Assembly: GCF_005116735.1 (NCBI RefSeq)
Contig: NZ_SWDB01000009.1
Coordinates: 166,327 to 230,326, forward strand
DNA length: 64,000 bases
Direction: 5' to 3'
From: Thalassotalea mangrovi
GTDB lineage: Bacteria; Pseudomonadota; Gammaproteobacteria; Enterobacterales; Alteromonadaceae
Below the pieces are notes generated by a model. That model was given only the letters and a program-made list of their open reading frames with translations, made no database searches and was not told the DNA's origin. Within the stretch, counting starts at the first letter, position 1. Each line of letters starts with the position of its first letter. Shown here piece by piece: positions 35,495-46,533 of this stretch. A program made the position numbers and the translations under genes.

Positions 35495-37561
35495 ATGTCT
35501 ACTAATACTCTCCTGATTGAATTGGGAACCGAAGAGTTACCACCAAAATCACTAAAAAAACTGGCTACCGCTTTCTACGAGCAGATCACTGAGCAGTTAA
35601 ATGCCGCTGAGCTATCTTTTGATGATGCTAAATGGTTTGCTTCACCTCGCCGTCTTGCGGTACAGGTTGCTGGCCTTGTTGACAAACAGGAGGATAAAAC
35701 CGTTGAGAAGCGTGGACCTGCCGTTAATGTAGCATTTGATGCAGATGGTAATGCGACCAAAGCAGCGGAAGGTTGGGCACGTTCTAATGGCATTACCGTT
35801 GACCAGGCTGAGCGCCTGACTACCGATAAAGGTGAGTGGTTATTGCATGTTGCAAGCCAACCAGGTAAGCCCGTTCAGGAGCTAATTCCTGCGATGGTGA
35901 ACCAGGCGGTAAGTAAACTTCCTATTCCCAAGCCTATGCGTTGGGGAAGCAGCCGTATTCAATTTATTCGTCCTGTACATACCATTACTATGATGTATGG
36001 TAGTGAGGTTATCCCGGGTGACGTTCTTGGTGTTTCATCGTCAAACCAATTGCTGGGACATCGTTTCCACCATCAGGGCTTAGTGACGTTAGATAGCGCA
36101 GACAATTATCTGTCGGCCCTGGAATCCGCTTATGTGATTGCGGATTTTGACGCTCGCCGTGATGTTATCTCCAGTCAGATCCTTGCTGCAGCGTCAGATA
36201 TGGATGCTGAAGCTTTGCTAGATGACGACTTGCTTGATGAAGTTACCGCCATTAATGAATGGCCTACGGTACTTATTGGTACATTTGATGAAGAGTTTTT
36301 GCAGGTTCCGGCTGAGCCTTTAATTTACTCAATGAAAGATCATCAGAAATACTTCCCGGTTCAGGATAAAGACGGCAATCTCATTAACAAGTTTATTTTC
36401 GTGACCAATATCGAATCGAAGCAGCCACAAGAGATTGTTAAAGGTAATGAAAAAGTCATTCGTCCACGTTTAGCGGATGCCGAATTCTTTTTCAAAACCG
36501 ATAAGAAAGTAAGTCTTGAGTCTCGTCTTGAAAGCTTGGCAAATGTTTTGTTCCAGAAACAGTTGGGGACGTTAAAAGATAAATCTGAGCGAATTGCAGC
36601 ATTAAGCCGTGCCGTTGCTGAAAAGGTTCAGGCTAATGGCGACGAAGCATTTCGTGCAGGTCTGTTAAGTAAGACCGATTTGATGACCGAAATGGTTTTA
36701 GAATTCCCGGAAGTGCAGGGCACCATGGGTAAATACTATGCTCGCCATGATGGTGAGGCAAAAGGTGTTGCTCAGGCCCTGGAAGATCAATACCGTCCTA
36801 AATTTGCGGGTGATACGTTACCCGAAGGCGTCACCGGTTGCTGCGTAGCGATTGCCGATAAAGTGGATTCCCTGGTTGGTATCTTCGGTATTAACCAGCC
36901 ACCGAAAGGTGATAAAGACCCGTTTGCATTGCGCCGTGCTGCCATTGGATTAATCCGCATTATCATAGAAAAACAATTAACCTTGGACATTCAGGAGTTA
37001 ATTGAAGATAGCATTGCTGCATACGGTGATAAGCTGGTTAATGAAAATACTGCCGCTGATGTGATTGATTTTATTATGGGTCGTTTCCGTGCTTACTATC
37101 AGGAGCAGGGCATCGGTGTTGACGTAATTCAGTCGGTACTTGCGAAAAAACCAACGTCGCCACTGGATTTTGAACAGCGCATTAAAGCAGTAAGTCACTT
37201 TAAAACCTTGCCACAGGCCGCTGCCCTGGCTGCAGCTAACAAGCGGGTTGGAAATATCCTGGCCAAGTTTGACGGTGAACTCTATCCGGCATTTAAAGCC
37301 GAACTTGCCAGCGAAAGTCAGGAACAGGCTCTTGCATCGGAATTTGACGCTCTGAATGGTCAATTAACCACGTTATTTGCTGATAAGGACTACCAGCAAG
37401 CGTTAACGCTTTTATCGGGTTTACGTGAGCCGGTTGATGCTTTCTTCGATAACGTAATGGTGATGGCAGATGATGAAGCGATAAAAGTGAATCGTTTGAC
37501 CTTATTGAGTCAGATCCGCGCCAGCTTCTTTAATATCGCAGATATTTCGTTGCTACAATAA
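35495..37561 (+). CDS. glyS: Glycyl-tRNA synthetase beta subunit
   Basis: 688 residues from the ATG at 35495, preceded by GGAGGAG inside the glyQ end. A longer frame from 35414 only covers the end of glyQ. It begins [27 protein letters not shown] and the C-terminal anticodon-binding helices are typical. It binds tRNA-Gly for the alpha subunit. Confidence 0.97.
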   Translation: MSTNTLLIELGTEELPPKSLKKLATAFYEQITEQLNAAELSFDDAKWFASPRRLAVQVAGLVDKQEDKTVEKRGPAVNVAFDADGNATKAAEGWARSNGITVDQAERLTTDKGEWLLHVASQPGKPVQELIPAMVNQAVSKLPIPKPMRWGSSRIQFIRPVHTITMMYGSEVIPGDVLGVSSSNQLLGHRFHHQGLVTLDSADNYLSALESAYVIADFDARRDVISSQILAAASDMDAEALLDDDLLDEVTAINEWPTVLIGTFDEEFLQVPAEPLIYSMKDHQKYFPVQDKDGNLINKFIFVTNIESKQPQEIVKGNEKVIRPRLADAEFFFKTDKKVSLESRLESLANVLFQKQLGTLKDKSERIAALSRAVAEKVQANGDEAFRAGLLSKTDLMTEMVLEFPEVQGTMGKYYARHDGEAKGVAQALEDQYRPKFAGDTLPEGVTGCCVAIADKVDSLVGIFGINQPPKGDKDPFALRRAAIGLIRIIIEKQLTLDIQELIEDSIAAYGDKLVNENTAADVIDFIMGRFRAYYQEQGIGVDVIQSVLAKKPTSPLDFEQRIKAVSHFKTLPQAAALAAANKRVGNILAKFDGELYPAFKAELASESQEQALASEFDALNGQLTTLFADKDYQQALTLLSGLREPVDAFFDNVMVMADDEAIKVNRLTLLSQIRASFFNIADISLLQ

Positions 37562-37580
37562 ATCCGATATTACAGAATTG

Positions 37581-37610
37581 AAAAAAGCACCTTTAAGGTG
37601 CTTTTTTTAT
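37581..37610. terminator. Bidirectional terminator between glyS and tusA
   Basis: AAAAAAGCACC-TTTAA-GGTGCTTTTTTT: the stem is flanked by A and T runs, so it can serve both convergent genes. Confidence 0.9.
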
Positions 37611-37632
37611 GTTCGGACAATTTTTTGAACCG

Positions 37633-37878
37633 TTATTTTTTGCGAATCAAATAACGGTAGGGTGCACCTTCAACTTCTTTGGCAACCAACTCGTGCTCCA
37701 TGAATTCACAAAAGCTTGGTATGTCCCGGGTTGTAGAAGGGTCATCGGCGATGACTAATAAGGTCTCTCCCGTTTCAATTTTGCGAATATTCATCCGCAC
37801 CATCATTACCGGCTCAGGGCAACGGAGACCGAGTGCATCTAATGTGTGATTGGCGTTGTCAAAATCTGATTCTGTCAT
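37633..37878 (-). CDS. tusA: Sulfur carrier protein TusA
   Basis: 81 residues, exactly the E. coli length. The sulfur-carrying cysteine is in the [16 protein letters not shown] motif. It relays sulfur from IscS toward 2-thiouridine in tRNA, fitting the MnmE/MnmG wobble-uridine pathway encoded nearby. Confidence 0.96.
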   Translation of the reverse strand: MTESDFDNANHTLDALGLRCPEPVMMVRMNIRKIETGETLLVIADDPSTTRDIPSFCEFMEHELVAKEVEGAPYRYLIRKK

Positions 37879-38093
37879 AATTTAATGATACTAAACCATA
37901 CGAATTGAGGTATTGTAATAGTTATTGAAACGAATGCACCTGCTGTTTGCTATTAATTCAGATTAGCTCAGGTTATTTACAACTTCCTCTACCTTGTTAA
38001 TGAGTTCTGAACTAGTCTTGTGGTGTTTCGTAGACCAATGGGCTATGTATTTTTCCGGCCCCGGTGATGAGTTGTAATTGGCGTGTCTGTAGT

Positions 38094-40043
38094 ATGAAAT
38101 CTTTATCTCAATATTTTCCCCTGATCCCCGTTTTTAGTTTTACCTTTTTAATGTCAACTACCGGTGTTGTTCAGGCATCGAATTCGACGGTCAGTCCTGA
38201 CTGGACTGAACAAAGAGAAACCTATTCAAGCCTGATTAAGCAAACATTTGAGTTTGGTTCAAGCGAATATCAAAACGCACTGACGAAGTTAGATGATTAT
38301 CCATTGCAGCCTTATTTTGTGCGCAACCAGTTACGAAAAAATCTGACTTTAGACAATGAGGTCCATGTTGCGGCGTTTTTGGATGAGCACCAGCACACGC
38401 CATTGGACTGGAGTTTGCGACGCGCCTGGTTGAAGTACCTTGCCAAAAAAGGCGAGGGGAAAAAATACGTGCAGTATTTCCGTCCTACCAGCGATGCGAC
38501 GCTGTCATGTCACTATTATCGATTTCAATTACAGCTCGGTGTTGATACAAAAAACGTATTGTCCAATGTCGAACCACTTTGGTTAAAAGGGCGGTCACAA
38601 CCTAAGGAATGCGACCCCTTGTTTAAAGTTTGGGAGCAACAGGGATATCGAACGGATAAATTGCTTTGGCAGCGCATATTACTGGCAGAAGATGCCGCTC
38701 AATCGCAACTATCGGCATACTTGCAGCGACAACTCAGCGATGAGCAGCAATACCTGAAACAGGTATTCAACATGGTCAAAAGAAACCCCGGCGCGATTGC
38801 GGATATGGCGAAACTTCCCGAGCGTAATGAGCAGGAGGGAGACATCATTGTTTATGCCCTGACGCGGATGGCCTGGGATGATGAAGTGAAAGCCATGGAG
38901 CTGTTTAAGCGTGCCGACGAACAGCAACGATTAAATGAACATCAGCGCAAGCTGATTCTTAATCCATTAGTAACTGCGTTGGCGCGTTCTGACAGTCAGG
39001 ATGCCGGTATCTGGTATGCCAACCTGGACAGGCAATATATTCATGATGGGGCGTTACAATGGCGCATTGCTTATTTACTGCGTAGTCAAAATTACCAGGG
39101 TATCATCGATGAACTCGAGTTATTAACGCCTGAGACCCAGGCTAAAAACCAGTGGCAGTATTGGCGGGCACGAAGCCTCCAGGAGCTGGAGCGAGACCGG
39201 GAGGCGACAATCATTTACCGGGAGCTCGCCAGAAAACGAAGCTATTATGGTTTCCTGGCGGCTGTTCGGCTTGGTAATTCCAGTCAGATAAACCATCAGC
39301 CACTGAATATTGACGATAATGAAAAGCTTGAATTATTGCTGGATAAGTCCGGGCAACGAGCATTGGAGCTATTTCACCTCGAACAATACATACTTGCACG
39401 GCGGGAATGGTATTACTGGATGCGGGACCTGGATGAAAAGCAAAAGCTGATCGCCGCAAGAATAGCGTATGAGCAGGGCTGGTATGATCGTAGCATTTAT
39501 TCATTGTCACAACTGGGCAGTTTAAACGATATTGAAATACGCTTCCCGATGCCGTTTGCCAGTGTATTTGAACAGGCGGCTCAACAATATGAGGTAGATG
39601 AATCCTGGGCTTATGCAATCGCCCGTAAGGAAAGTTTGTTTATGAGCGATGCGGCTTCTCACGCAGGAGCGTTTGGATTAATGCAGGTGAGGCCGATGAC
39701 GGCGAACTTCCTGCGCCGACCAGCGACCAGTTTTAATCGTTGGCAGTTAATGGATGTTGATACCAATGTCGATATTGGCTTTAACTATTTAAATTACCTG
39801 ATGCAACGCTTTGATCAGAATTTACTGTTGGCTACCGCAGCATATAATGCGGGTCCGGAAAAAGTGGTGCGTTGGCTTGAAGACAACCAGTCGCTGCCTG
39901 CCGATGTATGGGTTGAATCCATCCCTTATCGGGAAACACGAAATTACGTGAAAAGTGTTTTGGCTTACACAGAGATTTATCGACATCGTCAGGAAAAAAG
40001 CAATAATGCCTTTCAGCAACTTATTTTGCAGACGATAGAATAG
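38094..40043 (+). CDS. slt: Soluble lytic murein transglycosylase
   Basis: 649 residues from the ATG at 38094, which gives a standard signal peptide (cleavage near VVQA). An in-frame start at 38064 would add ten residues. A long alpha-helical superhelical part (about 35-490) precedes the SLT domain with catalytic Glu513 in ARKESLFMSDA, GAFGLMQVRP and AYNAGPEKVVRWL. It cleaves peptidoglycan to 1,6-anhydro-muropeptides in the periplasm. The 215 bp upstream shows no further gene. Confidence 0.95.
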   Translation: MKSLSQYFPLIPVFSFTFLMSTTGVVQASNSTVSPDWTEQRETYSSLIKQTFEFGSSEYQNALTKLDDYPLQPYFVRNQLRKNLTLDNEVHVAAFLDEHQHTPLDWSLRRAWLKYLAKKGEGKKYVQYFRPTSDATLSCHYYRFQLQLGVDTKNVLSNVEPLWLKGRSQPKECDPLFKVWEQQGYRTDKLLWQRILLAEDAAQSQLSAYLQRQLSDEQQYLKQVFNMVKRNPGAIADMAKLPERNEQEGDIIVYALTRMAWDDEVKAMELFKRADEQQRLNEHQRKLILNPLVTALARSDSQDAGIWYANLDRQYIHDGALQWRIAYLLRSQNYQGIIDELELLTPETQAKNQWQYWRARSLQELERDREATIIYRELARKRSYYGFLAAVRLGNSSQINHQPLNIDDNEKLELLLDKSGQRALELFHLEQYILARREWYYWMRDLDEKQKLIAARIAYEQGWYDRSIYSLSQLGSLNDIEIRFPMPFASVFEQAAQQYEVDESWAYAIARKESLFMSDAASHAGAFGLMQVRPMTANFLRRPATSFNRWQLMDVDTNVDIGFNYLNYLMQRFDQNLLLATAAYNAGPEKVVRWLEDNQSLPADVWVESIPYRETRNYVKSVLAYTEIYRHRQEKSNNAFQQLILQTIE

Positions 40044-40122
40044 GCAGTGATTTAACAGTGCGCGCCAGCTATGTTAACATCCCTGACCAATGAATTAGAG
40101 AGAGAACAGGATAAATAATTAC

Positions 40123-41442
40123 ATGTCATCATTTTCAGACTTATACCCACAACATATTGCTGAATTACAAAAAAGAACCGCGACTATCTTAGCGCGACAG
40201 GGAGCATCATCATTAGTGATCCATTCCGGTCATGCTGGTCGCATTTTTTTGGATGATATGAATTATCCGTTTAAATGTAACCCTCATTTTAAACATTGGT
40301 TACCGGTCACCGAAACCCCTCATTGTTGGTTAATCGTTAATGGCGAAGACAAACCGACCTTAGTGTTTTATCAGCCGTTAGATTTCTGGCATAAAGTGAC
40401 GCCGTTGGCGCAAGACTTCTGGAATGACAGCTTTAACATCAAAGTGATCAGCAAGCCGGACCAGGTAAAAGCGCTGTTACCGACGGATCTTTCATCTTCG
40501 GTTTATATTGGTGCCCACCAGGATATGGCGAAGGAGTATGGTTTTAGTCAGGTCAATACTCAGCCAGTATTGGATTACTTACACTATCATCGCGCTTATA
40601 AAACGGATTATGAACTCGCTTGTATGCGTGAGTCTAATAAACTGGCTGTGCTGGGTCACATGGCTGCAAGAGACTGCTTCTTCGATAAGGGTAGTGAATT
40701 TGATATTCAGTTAGCTTACCTGAAGGCAACGGGTCATGGTGAGAATGATGTCCCTTACGGCAATATTATTGCGTTAAATGAGAATGCCGCTATCTTACAT
40801 TACACCGTGTTAGAAAAGCAGGCTCCTCAACAACACCATTCCTTTTTGATTGATGCAGGAGCCAGTTTTCATGGTTACGCTGCCGACATCACTCGTACTT
40901 ACGCTTTTGCCGAAAATCGTTTTGCAGAGTTAATCTCGGCAATGAATCGTTTGCAGCTGCAGCTGGTTGATGGCTTGGTACCGGGCACTAGCTATGTGGA
41001 TTTGCACATTGAGAATCATCGATTGTTAGCGCAACTGTTAGTGGACTTTAATTTCATTAATCTCAGTGCCGAACAGGTATTTGAGCAGGGCATTACGCGT
41101 TACTTTTTCCCGCACGGCTTAGGCCATCACCTGGGGCTTCAGGTACACGACATGGGTGGTTTTATGAAAGATGATACCGGTGCTACGGTTGCCGCACCTG
41201 AGCAACATCCATTTTTACGCACCACCCGTGGTATAGAGGGTAAGCAAGTATTTACTATCGAGCCAGGTCTTTACTTCATTGATGAGTTTTTAACAAACTT
41301 ATCGAATAGTGAATTCAACAACGCTGTCAACTGGGCATTGATTGAAGAGATGAAGAAGTTTGGTGGCATCCGTATTGAAGATAACATCATTGTTCATGAC
41401 GATCGCCTGGAAAACATGACCCGGGACCTGGGGCTGGCTTAG
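40123..41442 (+). CDS. pepQ: Xaa-Pro dipeptidase PepQ
   Basis: 439 residues, like E. coli PepQ (443). The pita-bread fold metal ligands appear in order: DAGASFHGYAADITRTY (two Asp), HGLGHHLG (His), IEPGLYF (Glu) and GGIRIEDN (Glu). It hydrolyses dipeptides with C-terminal proline and uses two Mn2+. In E. coli pepQ-yigZ-trkH are also consecutive. Confidence 0.96.
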   Translation: MSSFSDLYPQHIAELQKRTATILARQGASSLVIHSGHAGRIFLDDMNYPFKCNPHFKHWLPVTETPHCWLIVNGEDKPTLVFYQPLDFWHKVTPLAQDFWNDSFNIKVISKPDQVKALLPTDLSSSVYIGAHQDMAKEYGFSQVNTQPVLDYLHYHRAYKTDYELACMRESNKLAVLGHMAARDCFFDKGSEFDIQLAYLKATGHGENDVPYGNIIALNENAAILHYTVLEKQAPQQHHSFLIDAGASFHGYAADITRTYAFAENRFAELISAMNRLQLQLVDGLVPGTSYVDLHIENHRLLAQLLVDFNFINLSAEQVFEQGITRYFFPHGLGHHLGLQVHDMGGFMKDDTGATVAAPEQHPFLRTTRGIEGKQVFTIEPGLYFIDEFLTNLSNSEFNNAVNWALIEEMKKFGGIRIEDNIIVHDDRLENMTRDLGLA

Positions 41443-41467
41443 TTCAGCTTTTCTCGTTTAGACATCC

Positions 41468-41496
41468 ATCAGGTGCGGGGTTATTTCGCACCTGAT
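41468..41496. repeat. Perfect 10-bp hairpin between pepQ and yigZ
   Basis: ATCAGGTGCG and CGCACCTGAT around the loop GGGTTATTT. There is no T run after it, so it is not a clear terminator; it may act in mRNA processing or stability. Confidence 0.6.
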
Positions 41497-41526
41497 AAAC
41501 CTTCCAAGACATAAAGGCTGGCGACA

Positions 41527-42150
41527 TTGAGCGAGCGTATCCCTTCTCCATACCTGGTTCCCGATGGCCACATTGAGCACAGTATCGAGGTTAATAAAAG
41601 CCAGTTCATCTGTGCCATAGCCCGCTGTCAAAGTTCTGTCGAATGTAAGAGTTTCATCGCTACCGTCCGTGCAAAGTATCCGGATGCATCACATCATTGC
41701 GTAGCCTTTATTTATGACCGACCTGACAATAGCCAGAGTTATGGATTCAGCGATGATGGTGAACCCAGCGGTACCGCGGGCAGGCCAATGCTAGCGGTTT
41801 TACAGGGGAGTGAAATCGGTGAAATCTGTGCGGTGGTCACCCGCTATTTTGGTGGCACTAAGCTTGGTACCGGTGGTTTGCAACGAGCCTATGGCGCCAG
41901 TGTACGCGAAGCCTTATTGCAGCTGCCAACACAATGTATTGTACCGAGCCAGCAGTTGTCATTGAGCTGCAGCTATCCACAATTAAGCGATATCGAACAC
42001 TGTCTGAAATTACACACGGGTAAGGTGATTAATCAGCAATTCGCCGCCCAGATAAATCTGACCGTATCTTTACCCATGGATAAAATAGCCGTATTTAAAA
42101 ATGATGTGGTTCAAATTACCAGTGGTCAGGTAGAGTTTTTAGAGGAATAG
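41527..42150 (+). CDS. yigZ: YigZ family (IMPACT/UPF0029) protein
   Basis: 207 residues. It uses a TTG start, since no in-frame ATG occurs before residue 80 or so. SDDGEPSGTAGRPML and VVTRYFGGTKLGTGGLQRAYG are the IMPACT-family signatures. E. coli YigZ has an RNase-PH-like N-terminal fold and a C-terminal EF-G-V-like domain; the exact activity is not settled. Confidence 0.93.
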   Translation: MSERIPSPYLVPDGHIEHSIEVNKSQFICAIARCQSSVECKSFIATVRAKYPDASHHCVAFIYDRPDNSQSYGFSDDGEPSGTAGRPMLAVLQGSEIGEICAVVTRYFGGTKLGTGGLQRAYGASVREALLQLPTQCIVPSQQLSLSCSYPQLSDIEHCLKLHTGKVINQQFAAQINLTVSLPMDKIAVFKNDVVQITSGQVEFLEE

Positions 42151-42262
42151 CAGCGTTTCATAAAACAATTGTTCTCCTCCTCCTTTCTATTTAGCAAACT
42201 TAGGCATACAATCACTTTAAATAGCCGCTAAGTGATTGCCGTACAAGAAAAACAATTAAGCC

Positions 42263-43714
42263 ATGCAGTATTTTAATATTATTCGAATCTTAGGCCTGCT
42301 GGTAACCATACTCAGTGTTACCATGTTGCCTCCTGCATTGGTTTCCCTGATCTATCGAGACGGTGGTGGTGTCGCGTTTTTAATGGCATTTGTGTTGTGC
42401 CTGATCACCGGATTTATTTTCTGGTATCCAAACCGGGACCAGAAGGGCGAACTCAGGGCCAGGGAAGGGTTTCTCATCGTGGTTTTGTTCTGGACCGTGT
42501 TGGCGAGCTTTTCCGCGGTACCGCTAATGTTGCTGGACAACCCTTCACTGACGACTACGGATGCCTTTTTTGAATCATTTTCCGGGTTAACCACTACCGG
42601 CGCTACCATACTCACCCACATTGACGGATTACCTCATGCGGTTTTATTTTATCGCCAGCAACTGCAGTGGCTTGGTGGTATGGGGATCATTGTTTTGGCG
42701 GTTGCGGTACTGCCGATGCTCGGCGTTGGTGGTATGCAGTTGTATCGTGCAGAAACACCAGGTCCGGTGAAAGACTCAAAAATGACACCCAGAATCGCTG
42801 ATACGGCGAAGCACCTTTGGTACATCTATTTAAGTCTGACCGTCGCCTGTGCGGTTGCTTACTGGCTCGCCGGCATGGGGCCTTTTGATGCCATCGCCCA
42901 TTCGTTTTCGACAATCGCAATTGGTGGCTTCTCGACTCATGATGCCAGTATTGGTTATTTCAACAATCCTATGATTAACCTGGTGTGCGTATTTTTCCTG
43001 ATTGTCGCCGGTGTTAACTTTGCATTGCATTACGCCGCAATCCAGAATCGCAGTTTGCGAACCTATATCTTTGATCCTGAATTTAAAATTTTTATTTCGA
43101 TCCAGGTCATTCTTACCCTGATTTGTTTTATTGTGCTGATCGCTTCAGGCTATCAACAAAGTTACGAAACGGCGTTTGATGAAGCCCTGTTCCAGGCCGT
43201 ATCGATTAGTACCACGGCCGGGTTTGCAACCACCAATTTCTCTGAATGGCCGATTATATTGCCGTTAATGTTGATCTTTGCCAGCTTTATCGGCGGTTGT
43301 GCCGGTAGTACCGGTGGCGGCATGAAAGTGGTGCGGGTGATACTGCTGTACTTGCAGGGCATACGTGAGTTAAGCCGACTGATACACCCGAAAGCCATTA
43401 TTAATATAAAACTGGGTCGTAAGGCTCTACCGGATCGGGTGGTGGATGCTATCTGGGGATTCTTTAGTGCCTATGCCGCAATTTTTATTATCTGCATGTT
43501 GTTATTGATCACCAGTGGTATCGATGAATTTACCGCATTTACCGCGGTTGCGGCTTGTTTAAATAACCTCGGACCTGGTCTTGGTGAAGTCGCCGCTAAT
43601 TTTGCCAGCATCAATGATTTTGCCAAGTGGGTGCTGATTATAGCCATGCTGTTTGGGCGCCTGGAAATCTTTACCTTGCTGGTGTTATTCTTACCATCGT
43701 TCTGGCGCGATTAA
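42263..43714 (+). CDS. trkH: Trk potassium uptake channel TrkH
   Basis: 483 residues, highly hydrophobic. Four selectivity-filter repeats are visible: SGLTTTGATIL, STIAIGGFSTHD, SISTTAGFATTNF and NNLGPGLGEV. The conserved GSTGGGMKVVR lies before the last third. It works with TrkA, encoded convergently next door. Confidence 0.97.
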   Translation: MQYFNIIRILGLLVTILSVTMLPPALVSLIYRDGGGVAFLMAFVLCLITGFIFWYPNRDQKGELRAREGFLIVVLFWTVLASFSAVPLMLLDNPSLTTTDAFFESFSGLTTTGATILTHIDGLPHAVLFYRQQLQWLGGMGIIVLAVAVLPMLGVGGMQLYRAETPGPVKDSKMTPRIADTAKHLWYIYLSLTVACAVAYWLAGMGPFDAIAHSFSTIAIGGFSTHDASIGYFNNPMINLVCVFFLIVAGVNFALHYAAIQNRSLRTYIFDPEFKIFISIQVILTLICFIVLIASGYQQSYETAFDEALFQAVSISTTAGFATTNFSEWPIILPLMLIFASFIGGCAGSTGGGMKVVRVILLYLQGIRELSRLIHPKAIINIKLGRKALPDRVVDAIWGFFSAYAAIFIICMLLLITSGIDEFTAFTAVAACLNNLGPGLGEVAANFASINDFAKWVLIIAMLFGRLEIFTLLVLFLPSFWRD

Positions 43715-43741
43715 TCCGGTTTTAATCCGTTAATCGCGATT

Positions 43742-43803
43742 ATACTAATACCATTAAATTCTCACTGAGTGGCAAAAGCACGCAGTGGGATTGGTATTAG
43801 AAA
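43742..43803. repeat. Long palindrome between trkH and trkA, overlapping the trkA stop
   Basis: CTAATACCA (43745-43753) pairs with TGGTATTAG (43792-43800), with a further inner CTCACTG / CAGTGGG pairing. It spans the trkA stop codon (43797-43799) and is the likely terminator-like structure for both convergent genes. It resembles the TACTAATACCA palindromes scattered in related genomes (from memory). Confidence 0.65.
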
Positions 43804-45173
43804 AAGATGGCGCTGACCGCAAACAGCTTCTCAACCTGATGGATATACTTTTTATCTACCAGAAATAAAATCACGTGATCATCAGATTGTATTACTGTTG
43901 TCGAGTGAGCTATAAGCACTTCATCACCACGCACCACCGCGCCTATGGTCGTTCCTGGTGGCAGTTTAATATCCTGGATTTCGCGACCAACAACTTTTGA
44001 TGACTGCTCATCACCATGGGCAACCGCTTCAATCGCTTCCGCTGCACCGCGTCGTAAGCTGTAGACATTAACGATATCCCCTTTACGAACATGAGTTAAT
44101 AATGCCGAAATCGTTGCCTGTTGCGGCGAAACGGCGATGTCGAGTTCGCTGCCATGGATCAAATCGTGATAAGCACCACGCTGTACTAAAACAATGGTTT
44201 TCCGGGCACCCAGTCGTTTCGCCAATAAGGCTGACATAATGTTAGCTTCATCGTCGTTGGTGACGGCGATAAATACATCCATTTGATCAATATGCTCTTC
44301 GAGCAGCAACTCGGTATCGGATGAGTCGCCAACCAGAACCAGGGTTTCATCAAGCTCATTGGCAATCTGCTCAGCCCGGTCAGGGTTGCGCTCGATAATT
44401 TTTACCTGATGGTTATTTTCGAGCATTCGCGCCAACCCAGCACCGATGTGGCCACCACCAGCAATCATTATGCGTCGGTAAGCAGACTCCAGCTTTTGTA
44501 ACTCGCTCATTACCGCACGAATATGTTTAGTCGCTGCCAGGAAGAATACCTCATCATCGGCTTCGATAACGGTGGTACCTAATGGACGAATGGGTTTGCC
44601 ATTACGATAAATAGCCGCAACCCGGGTATCAATATTGGGGATGTGATCACGAATAGTGGACAGGGCATGGCCAACTAACAGGCCGCCATAATAGGCTTTA
44701 ACCCCAACCAGTGAAATCTTGCCGCCGGCAAATTCACGTACCTGTAAGGCGCCAGGGTAGTCGATTAGACGTGCGATGTTGCGGGTTACCAATTGTTCTG
44801 GTGCGATAATGTGATCAACAGGAATATCCTGATTGTGGAACAGCTTTTTCTTATATTTGAGGATTTGTTCAGAACGAATCCGGGCAATTTTGGTTGGCGT
44901 ATCAAAGACAGTAAAGGCGATTTGGCAGGCGAGCATATTGGTCGCATCATCACTGGTCACCGCGATTAGCATATCCGCATCTTCGGCTCCTGCCTTTCTT
45001 AATACATCCGGATGGCTGCCATGACCGGTAACGACCTGCAGGTCCATTTTATCCTGTAGCTCTCGCAACCGGTCTGAGTCTAAATCAATAAGCGTGATAT
45101 CGTTTTGCTCGCCAACAAGATTTTCGGCGAGCGTTCCACCAACCTGACCAGCTCCGAGTATGATAATCTTCAT
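43797..45173 (-). CDS. trkA: Trk potassium transport regulatory protein TrkA
   Basis: 458 residues. Two RCK_N dinucleotide-binding halves, [15 protein letters not shown] (about 4-18) and [15 protein letters not shown] (about 236-250), are each followed by an RCK_C domain. It binds NAD(H) and gates TrkH. It ends the def-fmt-rsmB-trkA operon; 22 bp separates it from rsmB. Confidence 0.97.
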   Translation of the reverse strand: MKIIILGAGQVGGTLAENLVGEQNDITLIDLDSDRLRELQDKMDLQVVTGHGSHPDVLRKAGAEDADMLIAVTSDDATNMLACQIAFTVFDTPTKIARIRSEQILKYKKKLFHNQDIPVDHIIAPEQLVTRNIARLIDYPGALQVREFAGGKISLVGVKAYYGGLLVGHALSTIRDHIPNIDTRVAAIYRNGKPIRPLGTTVIEADDEVFFLAATKHIRAVMSELQKLESAYRRIMIAGGGHIGAGLARMLENNHQVKIIERNPDRAEQIANELDETLVLVGDSSDTELLLEEHIDQMDVFIAVTNDDEANIMSALLAKRLGARKTIVLVQRGAYHDLIHGSELDIAVSPQQATISALLTHVRKGDIVNVYSLRRGAAEAIEAVAHGDEQSSKVVGREIQDIKLPPGTTIGAVVRGDEVLIAHSTTVIQSDDHVILFLVDKKYIHQVEKLFAVSAIFF

Positions 45174-45195
45174 CGTCTTAACTTATTCTTTTTAT

Positions 45196-46533
45196 TTACG
45201 CTTTTTTGCCTAGTTTGGCATAATAAAAGCCATCCTTCGAGTCCTGTCCGGGCAATATTTGCCAGTCTCGCTGATGACCATCACCTAAAGGTAGCCACTC
45301 GGCATCCTGATTTTGTGCAACAAACCTTTCGATTTGCTGACGATTTTCTTCTGGCAGTATTGAGCAGGTCGCATAAATCATCTTGCCGCCGGGCTTTAAC
45401 GTCGACCAGATGGCGGCAAGGATTCGACCTTGTAACGAAACCAGTTGTTCAATATCCGATGCTCGTCGTAACCACTTGATATCCGGGTGTTTACGAATAA
45501 CCCCTGTGCCGGAACAGGGAGCGTCGAGGAGAATTCGGTCAAATGCCTGTCCATCCCACCAGCTATTCGGGTCGCCGGCGTCAGCACATATCCGTTGTGC
45601 ATTTAACTGCAATCGCTGCAGGTTCTCATGCACTCGTTGTAGTCTGTGTTCTTCAACATCCAGGGCGAGCAGCTTTGCAATCCCTGGGGTGCGTTCGGCA
45701 ATGTGACAGGTTTTTCCTCCCGGTGCAGCACAGGCATCGAGTACGCTATCTGACGACTGGGCATTGAGGAAGACAGCCGCATGTTGAGCCGCACCATCCT
45801 GAACAGAGACCAGGCCTTGTTGGAAGCCGGGCAGGGTGGAGACATCCCTGGGCTGGTCAAGACATAAAGCCTGGGAATGGCTATCCTGATGAGCGACTTC
45901 GATACCTGCCTGTGCCAGCAGTTCAAGGTAATCGGCAACGCTGATTTTTTGTTGATTGACACGTAACCACATCGGCGGACGCTGCATGTTGGCACTGACG
46001 ATATTTATCCAGTCATCCGGATAAGCAAGTTGCAGCTTTTTCAGCAACCATCCCGGATGATTATATTTGATAGCATCTGCACAGTGTTCAAACAGTTGCT
46101 CTAAATCATCGCTACCATTACGTTGAATATTGCGCAGTATCGCATTGGTCAAGCCCTTCATATGACGATTTTTCAGTGATTCACAGGCAGAAACGGTCTC
46201 ACTGATGGCCGCGTGGTCGGGTATTCTGGTGTAACGTAACTGGTAAATACCAACCAGGATCAGAAAATGGAATACCCGTTGTTTGCCGGTCAAAGGTTTG
46301 CTGATAAATTCTTTGCTCTGGTATTCCAATTGCGGCAGGTAGCGTAAGACCCCGTAACAAATTTCCTGCAGTAACCCTTTGTCTTTTGGATTGGTTAACT
46401 TTAATTGGGCATCCGGTAACTCATCGGCTAAAGAGCGGCCCTTATCAACCACCTGAAACAATATTTTTGCCGCCAACGCGCGCAGGTTTGGCGTCTTTTT
46501 ATTTTCTGACTTTTTTGCTTCAGAAGGGCTCAT
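45196..46533 (-). CDS. rsmB: 16S rRNA C967 methyltransferase RsmB
   Basis: 445 residues. An N-terminal NusB-like helical domain (about 15-150) precedes the Rossmann methyltransferase domain. SAM motif DACAAPGGKTCHIAE, active-site motif DAPCSGTGVIRKHPDIKW and the second catalytic cysteine in YATCSILPEEN are all present. The start codon directly follows the fmt stop (TAAATG), so translation is coupled. Confidence 0.97.
   Translation of the reverse strand: MSPSEAKKSENKKTPNLRALAAKILFQVVDKGRSLADELPDAQLKLTNPKDKGLLQEICYGVLRYLPQLEYQSKEFISKPLTGKQRVFHFLILVGIYQLRYTRIPDHAAISETVSACESLKNRHMKGLTNAILRNIQRNGSDDLEQLFEHCADAIKYNHPGWLLKKLQLAYPDDWINIVSANMQRPPMWLRVNQQKISVADYLELLAQAGIEVAHQDSHSQALCLDQPRDVSTLPGFQQGLVSVQDGAAQHAAVFLNAQSSDSVLDACAAPGGKTCHIAERTPGIAKLLALDVEEHRLQRVHENLQRLQLNAQRICADAGDPNSWWDGQAFDRILLDAPCSGTGVIRKHPDIKWLRRASDIEQLVSLQGRILAAIWSTLKPGGKMIYATCSILPEENRQQIERFVAQNQDAEWLPLGDGHQRDWQILPGQDSKDGFYYAKLGKKA

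Noticed and set aside
43873-43880. CACGTG cores near 6487, 43873 and 63402 as extra parS sites
   Set aside because: The flanks lack TGTT and AACA, so they do not fit the ParB consensus.
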